The position numbers and the translations under genes are program-made. The notes below the pieces were generated by a model, which was not told the origin of the DNA, ran no database searches, and saw nothing but the letters and a program-made list of their open reading frames with translations. This document shows, piece by piece, positions 7,503 to 13,526 of a DNA stretch of 13,940 nt. Location of the stretch: contig CALUDF010000039.1 of assembly GCA_943914745.1 (NCBI GenBank), positions 1 through 13,940 on the forward strand, read 5' to 3'. Numbering within the stretch: the stretch's first letter is position 1; each line of letters starts with the position of its first letter. The DNA is from an uncultured Bacteriovorax sp. GTDB taxonomy: Bacteria; Bdellovibrionota; Bacteriovoracia; Bacteriovoracales; Bacteriovoracaceae.

Positions 7503-7525
7503 AGGGAGATTGTTTTTGATACGAG
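7480..7525 (+). promoter_or_regulatory. 13-base perfect inverted repeat enclosing a ribosome site and TTG start
   Basis: CTCGTATCAAAAA (7480-7492) and TTTTTGATACGAG (7513-7525) are exact complements around a 20-base loop. The loop carries the Shine-Dalgarno sequence AAGGGAG (7502-7508), and the right arm contains the probable TTG start at 7516. Folded, the messenger would hide the start codon. A ribosome finishing the upstream gene, with its stop at 7469-7471, would cover the first repeat arm and the base of this stem and could open it. No T-run follows the right arm and the stem is AT-rich, so it is a poor terminator. A DNA operator is the main alternative. Confidence 0.6.
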
Positions 7526-8298
7526 AAATTCTCACTTACTTATCTGAGTCTCCCAAGCTTTCTGAGGCCAAAAAATTTGGCCATCTCGTCGAGAGCATCT
7601 CGCTTCTTTCGCGCGAAAAGCGCTGCCAGAAGGCCTGGCTTCCTCACCGCACGGAGTGCAAATCTTTTATCAGTGACGAACTTAACAATGCCATTCATTT
7701 TAAGAGTGTCCTCGTTTTAGGTTCAGGTCCCTTGCATGAGATCCCGATTGAAAACCTGGCCCGGGCATTTTCAAAAGTCGTTTTAGTCGACATCGTTCAT
7801 TTAAAAAGTACCAAGCGATCCCTAACTCATTTTTCTAACATAGAATTTGTCGAACACGACATCTCTGAAATCGAAAGCGAGCTGGCCCAAGGTTTCTTGG
7901 CGAAAAAAATCCCAAAGGCCTTTATTGATCAAGACTGGGGATTGGTTTTATCCGTCAATGTAATGTCTCAACTTCCCTTACATTTAGAGTCCTATATTGA
8001 AAAAAAATTGAAGGGGAAATTCACTCAAGAAGATATTGAGTCTTATTTAGAAGAAGTCACCCGCAACCACTTTCTCTACTTAAAAAGTTTTAGCGCCCCA
8101 TCCCTCTTAATTACCGATACGACCACGACCTATTACGATAAAAAAGACTCTGTTGTTCAAACTGACCACAACTACTCTCACCTGGATCTGCCAAAACCCA
8201 AGAGAGAATGGACCTGGAACGTTGCCCCTATCCCTGAATTCCAAAAAGATGTGGGGATCAAAATGAAGGTGGGGGCCTTTGTCTTAAAAAACAACTGA
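7516..8298 (+). CDS. Methyltransferase-like Rossmann-fold protein
   Basis: The product, 260 residues from the TTG at 7516, resembles class I S-adenosylmethionine-dependent methyltransferases. Visible elements are a glycine-rich motif I (VLVLGSGPLHE, about 65-75), an acidic end of strand 2 (VVLVDIVHL, Asp92), a third-strand region ending VEHDIS (about 112-117), and a motif IV-like WGLVLSVNVMSQLPLH (about 141-156). A late segment rich in Thr and Tyr (ITDTTTTYYDKKD, about 199-211) is unusual. The substrate is unknown. The start at 7516 has AAGGGAG seven bases upstream; an in-frame TTG at 7510 is only one base from that ribosome site and therefore unlikely. The start lies inside a 13-base inverted repeat, so expression may depend on translation of the small gene before it. 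murJ follows 55 bases later. Confidence 0.8.
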   Translation: MIREILTYLSESPKLSEAKKFGHLVESISLLSREKRCQKAWLPHRTECKSFISDELNNAIHFKSVLVLGSGPLHEIPIENLARAFSKVVLVDIVHLKSTKRSLTHFSNIEFVEHDISEIESELAQGFLAKKIPKAFIDQDWGLVLSVNVMSQLPLHLESYIEKKLKGKFTQEDIESYLEEVTRNHFLYLKSFSAPSLLITDTTTTYYDKKDSVVQTDHNYSHLDLPKPKREWTWNVAPIPEFQKDVGIKMKVGAFVLKNN

Positions 8299-8315
8299 GT
8301 TCATCAAGATAGTCA

Positions 8316-8344
8316 TTGATCTTTCAGTCAACCTCTCCTTTAAT
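8316..8344 (+). promoter_or_regulatory. Candidate promoter of murJ giving a near-leaderless transcript
   Basis: TTGATC (8316-8321) and TTTAAT (8339-8344) are separated by 17 bases, matching 4 and 5 of 6 consensus bases. Transcription would begin near 8351, only about three bases before the murJ ATG at 8354. This would explain why no Shine-Dalgarno sequence can be seen there. Confidence 0.45.
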
Positions 8345-8353
8345 TAGATTATT

Positions 8354-9967
8354 ATGAATAATAGTAATAAAAAAAGCGGCGCTTTGTTTGTAGGACTTGG
8401 GATTTTCCTGAGCCGAATTGCAGGGCTTTTAAGGGAGAGGGCCTTTGCCCACTACTTCGGTAACTCCGATGCAGGAGATGCCTTTAAGGCCGCGCTTAAA
8501 ATTCCCAATTTTTTGCAAAACCTTTTTGGGGAAGGAGTGCTTTCGGCCTCTTTCATTCCGGTCTATGCGGGACTTTTAGCCAGAGAGCACAATGAGAAGA
8601 CGGAAAATCCAGAGCATCACCTAGAGGCTTCTAAAGTGGCACTTACGATTGGAAGCTTAATGTTTCTTATGACCTCAGTCCTGGTGATTGTAGGAATTGT
8701 GGCGACTCCGTTTTTAATTGATACAATCGCCCCAGGCTTTGAAGGTGCCAAAAAAGAATTAACGATTAAGCTCGTCCAAATATTTTTCCCAGGAACGGGC
8801 CTCGTTGTTATGTCTGCTTGGTGCTTAGGGATTCTCAATAGCCATAGAAAATTTTTTCTCTCTTATGTTGCTCCCGTTATTTGGAACTTGGCCATCATTG
8901 CGACTCTTTTAATGTTCGGCAATGGTTCAAGCCAATACGATTTGGCCATTTACACCGGTTGGGGTTTAGTGGCCGGAAGTTTCTTACAAGTCGCGCTTCA
9001 GCTTCCCATGACGATAAAGCTTCTTCGCACTTTTCGTTTTTCTCTAGAAACAAAAAACCTTCATGTAAAAATCATTTTAAAAAACTTTGTTCCAAGCATC
9101 GTCTCTCGCGGTGTCGTCCAGGTGAGCTCTTACATTGACAATATTTTAGCCTCTCTCCTTCCAACGGGAGCTGTTTCAAACTTAGCTTACGCCCAAACCC
9201 TCTATCTTCTTCCTGTCTCACTCTTTGGAATGAGTATTTCGGCCAGTGAACTTCCTGAAATGAGTTCAATTACAGGATCTCCTGAAGAAATTTATAAAAA
9301 ACTTCGCGAGCGCCTCCAAAGAGGAATTGCCCGCATCAGTTTTTTCATCGTGCCTTCTCTGTGCGCTTTCCTGATTTTAGGTGACATTTTAGTGGCCGCT
9401 CTTTTTCAAACAGGTAAATTCACCGAAAAAGACACTCATGTTGTATGGATGGTTCTCATTGGATCAAGTGTCGGGCTTTTGGCCTCAACGATTGGAAGAC
9501 TTTACTCTTCCACTTTCTTTTCACTTAAGGACACTAAGACCACGCTAAACTTTGCTATCATCCGCATCTTCTTTACGACCATCTTAGGCTACCTCTTTGC
9601 CTTCAAGCTCGCCCCAATGATCAGCAGCGACCCAGTCTACGCCACAGCAGGGCTCACCGCCTCTGCCGGAATCAGCGGCTGGATTGAATTCGTTTTACTG
9701 CAGAAAAAACTAAACGGCATCATCGGAAAAACCGGCGTCGAGTACCGCTATCAATCAAAGCTCTGGGGAAGTGCCCTGATCGCCAGCGCTGTTGGACTAT
9801 CAATTAAATGGTTCATTCACTTAGGCATTCTTGAGCACCCAATTCCTCGCGCTGCCATTATCCTGGGCATCTACGGAGTCCTTTATTTCGGTATCACTTA
9901 TGTCATTGGCATTGAAGAGTCCCAGTCAATCATTAATAAAATTAAGTCAAAAATTTTGAGGTCATAA
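8354..9967 (+). CDS. murJ: Lipid II flippase MurJ
   Basis: MurJ moves lipid II, the peptidoglycan precursor, across the inner membrane. The 537-residue, strongly hydrophobic protein fits the usual length and 14-helix layout. The N-terminal signature runs SRIAGLLRERAF (20-31), DAFKAALKIPNFLQNLFGEGVLSASFIP (42-69). Arg21, Arg27, Asp42 and Lys49 align with E. coli Arg18, Arg24, Asp39 and Lys46. In contrast, E. coli Arg52 aligns with Gln55, Arg270 with Thr282 (YAQTLYLLP) and Glu273 with Leu285. From memory the same LQNLFGEG and AQTLY patterns occur in MurJ of myxobacteria and acidobacteria, so this looks like a subgroup trait rather than damage. There is no clear ribosome site before the ATG. marC starts one base after the stop, so the two are co-transcribed. 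Confidence 0.95.
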   Translation: MNNSNKKSGALFVGLGIFLSRIAGLLRERAFAHYFGNSDAGDAFKAALKIPNFLQNLFGEGVLSASFIPVYAGLLAREHNEKTENPEHHLEASKVALTIGSLMFLMTSVLVIVGIVATPFLIDTIAPGFEGAKKELTIKLVQIFFPGTGLVVMSAWCLGILNSHRKFFLSYVAPVIWNLAIIATLLMFGNGSSQYDLAIYTGWGLVAGSFLQVALQLPMTIKLLRTFRFSLETKNLHVKIILKNFVPSIVSRGVVQVSSYIDNILASLLPTGAVSNLAYAQTLYLLPVSLFGMSISASELPEMSSITGSPEEIYKKLRERLQRGIARISFFIVPSLCAFLILGDILVAALFQTGKFTEKDTHVVWMVLIGSSVGLLASTIGRLYSSTFFSLKDTKTTLNFAIIRIFFTTILGYLFAFKLAPMISSDPVYATAGLTASAGISGWIEFVLLQKKLNGIIGKTGVEYRYQSKLWGSALIASAVGLSIKWFIHLGILEHPIPRAAIILGIYGVLYFGITYVIGIEESQSIINKIKSKILRS

Positions 9968-9968
9968 A

Positions 9969-10619
9969 ATGGAATTAAACCCAGCGCTCACTGATGTGCT
10001 GAAATTTTTTATCACACTCATCTCCATCGTCAACCCAATTGGAGCGATTCCGGTTTTTTTAGGCTTCGTTAGAAACCACAACTCCATCAATGTAAAAAAG
10101 CTCGCCAACCACACGGCCAGCGCTGTCACCATCACTATTTTAATCAGCTTAATCTGCGGCCAGGCCGTGCTCAATTTCTTTGGCATCTCAGTCGCCTCAT
10201 TTACTATTGGCGGCGGGATTCTTCTGACGACGACGGCCTTCAGCATGATTTCTGGTCAACAATCAAACTCAAAAATCAACAACGATGAAATCAGGTCCAT
10301 CGACTTCGAAAGAGAAATTGGAATCATCCCACTGGCCATTCCTCTCTTATCAGGGCCCGGTGCGATCTCCACCTCCATCATTCACGCCAAAAATTTCACG
10401 AGCTCCATTCACTGGATCGCCGGCATCGTCATGGTTTTAGTGGTCGGCTTCATTATCAAAATCATTTTGAGTTACGCGGATAAAATCGGCGAGAAACTCG
10501 GTCAAATCGGACTCAACGTCATGACCAGAATCATGGGGCTCATTCTTCTTTCAATGTCGATTGAGATGATCGCTTACGGAATCAAAGAAATCATGCCGAT
10601 TCTTAAAGGCGTTTTTTAA
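9969..10619 (+). CDS. marC: MarC family integral membrane protein
   Basis: This 216-residue protein belongs to the MarC/YchE (UPF0056) family of six-helix inner membrane proteins. Family landmarks are FFITLISIVNPIGAIPVF (13-30), the glycine-rich SFTIGGGILLTTTAF (77-91), and IPLAIPLLSGPGAIST (120-135), followed by two more membrane helices (about 149-169 and 185-205). The biochemical role is not established: E. coli MarC was named for the multiple antibiotic resistance locus but is not needed for that resistance, and transport has been proposed. GAGGT at 9958-9962 is a ribosome site located inside the last codons of murJ, and the start lies one base after the murJ stop, so translation is probably coupled. 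Pairing of murJ with marC hints at an envelope role, but this is inference. Confidence 0.93.
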   Translation: MELNPALTDVLKFFITLISIVNPIGAIPVFLGFVRNHNSINVKKLANHTASAVTITILISLICGQAVLNFFGISVASFTIGGGILLTTTAFSMISGQQSNSKINNDEIRSIDFEREIGIIPLAIPLLSGPGAISTSIIHAKNFTSSIHWIAGIVMVLVVGFIIKIILSYADKIGEKLGQIGLNVMTRIMGLILLSMSIEMIAYGIKEIMPILKGVF

Positions 10620-10669
10620 TCTGATCCTTAATAAACACTAACCATTTCCTGACTGGCATCCAAGCGCTT

Positions 10670-10698
10670 TTGTCATTACTATTTCGCCTGAAGATATT
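10670..10698 (+). promoter_or_regulatory. Weak candidate promoter for the 50-codon gene
   Basis: TTGTCA (10670-10675) and GATATT (10693-10698) are 17 bases apart, with 5 and 4 of 6 consensus bases. An 8-base palindrome AAGCGCTT (10662-10669) touches the -35 element, and GATATT recurs at 10703, ten bases (one helical turn) after the first copy. These could be regulator contacts. Apart from this and the small gene, I see nothing else in the 300 bases between marC and the next large gene. Confidence 0.3.
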
Positions 10699-10725
10699 GA
10701 CAGATATTTAGGGAGGAATACAGCA

Positions 10726-10878
10726 ATGTGGAGATGTTTATACAATATGATCGACCGCCTGATTTCAAGGTTTGTCAAACACGACACGAAAGAGACATGG
10801 GTGCTTCTTGAAACGCGTCGTAAGATCAATCTTGAGAACTTAGAGGACCTAAAAAAGCTTCGACTCAAGAATTTTTAG
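10726..10878 (+). CDS. Small basic protein of unknown function, 50 residues
   Basis: An ATG at 10726 preceded by GGGAGGA (10711-10717, 8 bases away) opens a 50-codon frame ending in TAG at 10876. The product is highly basic, starting MWRCLYNMIDRLISRF and ending in a Lys/Leu-rich run (LKKLRLKNF). A short amphipathic helix is likely at the start and a second helix near the end. There is no signal peptide or clear membrane segment. The ribosome site is among the best in the window, which is the main reason for calling it. I recognise no family. The YbhL-type gene follows 41 bases later, with its own -10 sequence between them. Confidence 0.55.
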   Translation: MWRCLYNMIDRLISRFVKHDTKETWVLLETRRKINLENLEDLKKLRLKNF

Positions 10879-10887
10879 GAGTATAAT
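10859..10887 (+). promoter_or_regulatory. Candidate promoter of the YbhL-family gene
   Basis: A perfect -10 hexamer TATAAT lies at 10882-10887. The sequence 17 bases upstream (TTCGAC, 10859-10864) is a poor -35 element. Transcription would begin near 10894, giving a leader of about 26 bases that includes the AAGGA ribosome site at 10906-10910. Confidence 0.4.
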
Positions 10888-10919
10888 TTCCCTATCAACT
10901 ATTTTAAGGATGGTTTTAT

Positions 10920-11639
10920 ATGGAAAGAAACACACGCTACAATAATGGCCTAGACGTCGAGACGCGCTCACAGGTAATGGCCGGCTTCATGACGAGAGTC
11001 TATCAATGGATGGCCATTGGTATCCTTCTGACGGCAGGGATCTCAACCTATATCGGCAATAATGAGCAGATGGCGATGACCATCGTGCAAAATAAATTCT
11101 TATTCTGGGCCGTGATCATTGCCCAGTTTGGTGTGGTCATTGGTTTGTCGGCCATGATCCAAAGAATGAGTGCTGTGGTGGCCACAGGGCTTTTTCTTCT
11201 TTACTCGGCCCTTACAGGAATCACTTTTTCGACTATCTTTTTAATCTACACTCAATCAAGCATTCAATCGGCCTTCTTCACTACGGCCGTGGGCTTTGCG
11301 GGTCTCTCTGCTTTTGGATTCTTTACTAAAAAAGACCTGGGGCCAGTGGGGACATTTTGCTCAATGGGACTCTTTGGATTAATAGGGTATTCACTTCTTG
11401 CCCTCTTCTTTCCCTCAATGATGGGTGGGACCGCAGGGCTTATCTATAGCTTAGTTGGCCTTCTGATTTTTGCAGGCCTAACCGCTTACGACACACAAAA
11501 AATTAAGCTTATGGGCCAGCATGCAATCAATGCAGAAGAGAGATCAAAGATAACTGTTCTTGGTGCTTTGACTCTTTATTTAGACTTCATTAACTTGTTT
11601 TTAATTATTCTAAGATTCACCGGCGATCGCCGTAGATAA
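10920..11639 (+). CDS. ybhL: BAX inhibitor-1 / YbhL family membrane protein
   Basis: This 239-residue, seven-helix protein belongs to the BAX inhibitor-1 (TMBIM, UPF0005) family. It resembles E. coli YbhL along its whole length, for example RVYQWMAIGILLTAG (26-40), LSAMIQRMSA (76-85), LLYSALTGITFSTIFLIYT (93-111), LTAYDTQKIKLMG (187-199) and LGALTLYLDFINLFL (214-228). The two aspartates that form the pH-sensing calcium-leak pair in Bacillus YetJ correspond to Asp191 and Asp222. It sits in the inner membrane; calcium or proton leakage is known for YetJ, while the role of YbhL-type proteins is unsettled. AAGGA precedes the ATG by 9 bases. It appears to be a single-gene unit, closed by a strong terminator seven bases after the stop. 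Confidence 0.93.
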   Translation: MERNTRYNNGLDVETRSQVMAGFMTRVYQWMAIGILLTAGISTYIGNNEQMAMTIVQNKFLFWAVIIAQFGVVIGLSAMIQRMSAVVATGLFLLYSALTGITFSTIFLIYTQSSIQSAFFTTAVGFAGLSAFGFFTKKDLGPVGTFCSMGLFGLIGYSLLALFFPSMMGGTAGLIYSLVGLLIFAGLTAYDTQKIKLMGQHAINAEERSKITVLGALTLYLDFINLFLIILRFTGDRRR

Positions 11640-11645
11640 AAAACT

Positions 11646-11671
11646 CTTGCCCCGAGAAGTTTCGGGGCAAG
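11646..11671. terminator. Two-way intrinsic terminator between convergent genes
   Basis: CTTGCCCCGA (11646-11655) and TCGGGGCAAG (11662-11671) form a perfect 10-base-pair GC-rich stem with a 6-base loop. On the plus strand TTTTATTATTT follows and ends the YbhL-family transcript. On the minus strand a TTTTTT run begins two bases after the stem and ends the iscR-iscS operon transcript. Confidence 0.92.
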
Positions 11672-11676
11672 TTTTA

Positions 11677-12336
11677 TTATTTCATGTAAATGCCGTTAAA
11701 AGTCACGTTAAGCCCACCACACTCTAAATTATCATCAACCAATAAAAATTTATCGAAGGCCAGCATCTTTACTTTGCAACTATCTTCACTGATTTCTAGG
11801 AAATTTTTTACTGGAGTGTTTACTCCATTAACTTCGCCGGTGTTGGTGCTCATTCCTGATCCATAAGTCGCAAAACCAGAAACTTTCATTTTTCCATTGC
11901 TCTCTTTAGAGAGGGTGAGTGAATTGCTTCCATCGACCCACTTGCCTGTCCAGTCGATGCTAACCTCTTTGTTCGCATCCTCTTTTGAAAGTGAAGCGCT
12001 CTTTACCCATCCATAAGTCGATTGCACTTTTTGCTTTTTATTCACTCCCAAATAAAGGGCACACGACCACTCTTTGTAAGTTTTAGACACCAGAACTTTA
12101 TCACCTTTTAAAAGATAAGCTTTTTTCTGACAGGTTTTTTCATCTGCATCTGGACACTTGTCCTTATCATCATAAAAATAAACTTTTGCCTGCTCTGCTG
12201 CTTCTATGAGCTTCACAGCTAAAGGCCCCTCGTAGCTAAAAACATCGGCACGGCATGCAGTCTCCGGTTTTTCCTGGGCCACTAAATCTGCGCCCACGAT
12301 TAAGCCTAATAAAAAGAAGGTCTTCATTTTCATCAT
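11677..12336 (-). CDS. Secreted cysteine-containing protein with SH3-like region
   Basis: The 219-residue product has a signal peptide (MKTFFLLGLIVGADLVA, with likely cleavage before Gln21), so it is exported to the envelope. Residues about 74-115 (YLLKGDKVLV to YGWVKSASL) resemble a bacterial SH3-type domain. From about 128 a small beta domain follows (WTGKWVDGSNSLTLS to CGGLNVTFNGIYMK); its ending is a pattern I associate with uncharacterised secreted proteins. Six cysteines (28, 61, 69, 92, 187, 206) could form three disulfides. I cannot assign a function; cell-wall binding is possible for the SH3-like part. It lies 20 bases after iscS, so it is probably the last gene of that operon. GGTGA at 12345-12341 serves either of the paired ATG codons at 12336 and 12333. 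Confidence 0.82.
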   Translation of the reverse strand: MMKMKTFFLLGLIVGADLVAQEKPETACRADVFSYEGPLAVKLIEAAEQAKVYFYDDKDKCPDADEKTCQKKAYLLKGDKVLVSKTYKEWSCALYLGVNKKQKVQSTYGWVKSASLSKEDANKEVSIDWTGKWVDGSNSLTLSKESNGKMKVSGFATYGSGMSTNTGEVNGVNTPVKNFLEISEDSCKVKMLAFDKFLLVDDNLECGGLNVTFNGIYMK

Positions 12337-12356
12337 TACATCACCATTGTTATTAA

Positions 12357-13526
12357 TTATTTTAAGACTGATTTAATCTTTTCAACATAAGAGGCCACTT
12401 CATTCTTTTTCATAAAAGATGAAAAAGAAAACCTCAGCGCAGATCTTGCATCTTCATAGCTATAACCCATGGCCATGAGAACGCGGCTTTCTTTGATGAT
12501 TCCCGATGAGCAAGCAGACCCTGTAGAGAGGTCTATCCCCATCATATCAAACTTGGTGCTTAGGACTTCGGCCTTTTGTCCATGAAGAACTAAGAAAATC
12601 GTATTGAGGTTTCTGTGTGGAGAGGATCTCCCGACCACTTCCCCCCTATCGCCAATAAAAGCCACCAAAGACTCTTCAATTTCATTCTTAGCAAGGCTTA
12701 GCTCTTCAGGCCTAAAGTTCTCTTTCATTTCATGGAGAGCGAGCTTTAAAGAATAAATACCCAATGCATTTTCAGTTCCTGCGCGAAGGCCCTCCTGCTG
12801 AGTGCCTCCGACAATAAGTGGGCTTAAATGGACTTCTTTGTTTAAGAAAGTAAACCCCACTCCTTTTAATGAACCGAACTTGTGTCCTGAAAAAGTATAG
12901 GCATCAAGCTTACTTGAGAGCGTCTCCCAATTGGGAATTTTCCCCACGACCTGAACAGCGTCCACGTGAATGAAGGCATTGGTTTCTTTTTTTATGTCTT
13001 CGGCCCAAAACAGCGGCCAGACCACTCCTGTCTCGTTATTGACGTAAGTGTAATTGAGATAGGACTCGCGCCCTTCACTTGTTTCTTTCAAAATATTTTT
13101 TATTAATTCGCTCTGATCAAAAAGCCCGTTTTTATCTACTGGAAAAAAATAAACCTTATGTCCCAGGGACTCTAGGTCATCTTTTAGCTGGTTCACACAA
13201 GCATGATCGACTTGTGAAAAAAAGAAGCTCACTTTTTTTTGCTCTTTAAAAAACCTGAAGGCAAGACCCTTAAAGACTGAATTGATTCCCTCCGAGGCGC
13301 CGGAGTGGAAAAAGAGCTTGTGAGTGTCGTGTTTTAAATTAAAAAGCTCAGTGAGATACGTGATCGTCTCATTGATATACTTTTTTGATTTCTTTCCTGA
13401 GGTGTGAAGAGAGGCGGGGTTTCCAAAAAGAAAATCCCCGCTATGGAGAAAGTCTGAGACTTTCTTCGATAGCGGGGATGTTGCATTGTAATCAAAATAG
13501 AAACGATTACTGATTGATTTCTCCAA
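12357..13526 (-). CDS. iscS: Cysteine desulfurase, IscS/NifS type
   Basis: This pyridoxal-phosphate enzyme takes sulfur from cysteine as an enzyme persulfide and passes it to iron-sulfur cluster scaffolds or tRNA thiolation enzymes. In the 389-residue product the key residues are present: His108 (VDHAC), the Asp-Ala-Val-Gln cofactor segment HVDAVQVVG (187-195), the PLP lysine Lys216 in SGHKFGSLKG, the GGTQQEGLRAGTEN loop (240-253), and the catalytic Cys339 in STGSACSSG. The mobile loop is the longer, class I form. It ends about 25 residues earlier than E. coli IscS, whose tail contacts IscU. Translation begins at TTG (13526), within the last 20 bases of iscR, and no good ribosome site is visible, so it relies on coupling. 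The start is supported by YFDYNATSP at residues 10-18, near the family's usual beginning. Confidence 0.93.
   Translation of the reverse strand: MEKSISNRFYFDYNATSPLSKKVSDFLHSGDFLFGNPASLHTSGKKSKKYINETITYLTELFNLKHDTHKLFFHSGASEGINSVFKGLAFRFFKEQKKVSFFFSQVDHACVNQLKDDLESLGHKVYFFPVDKNGLFDQSELIKNILKETSEGRESYLNYTYVNNETGVVWPLFWAEDIKKETNAFIHVDAVQVVGKIPNWETLSSKLDAYTFSGHKFGSLKGVGFTFLNKEVHLSPLIVGGTQQEGLRAGTENALGIYSLKLALHEMKENFRPEELSLAKNEIEESLVAFIGDRGEVVGRSSPHRNLNTIFLVLHGQKAEVLSTKFDMMGIDLSTGSACSSGIIKESRVLMAMGYSYEDARSALRFSFSSFMKKNEVASYVEKIKSVLK

Noticed and set aside
7510..7515. In-frame TTG as the start of the methyltransferase-like gene
   Set aside because: It is only one base from the AAGGGAG ribosome site; the TTG at 7516 has a normal 7-base spacing.
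7480..7525. 13-base inverted repeat as an intrinsic terminator of the small gene
   Set aside because: The stem is AT-rich, the loop is 20 bases and no T-run follows the right arm; the T-run is inside the stem.
10598..10617. GCC...GGC followed by TTTTTT at the end of marC as a terminator
   Set aside because: The stem is only three base pairs and lies inside the coding sequence.
10697..10702. Perfect TTGACA as a -35 element
   Set aside because: Seventeen bases on there is only ACAGCA, and the gene's ATG would overlap the start region, so no working promoter fits.
10638..10868. 76-codon open frame on the minus strand
   Set aside because: It lies opposite the 50-codon gene, has no ribosome site that stands out, and its serine/arginine-rich product looks like antisense translation.
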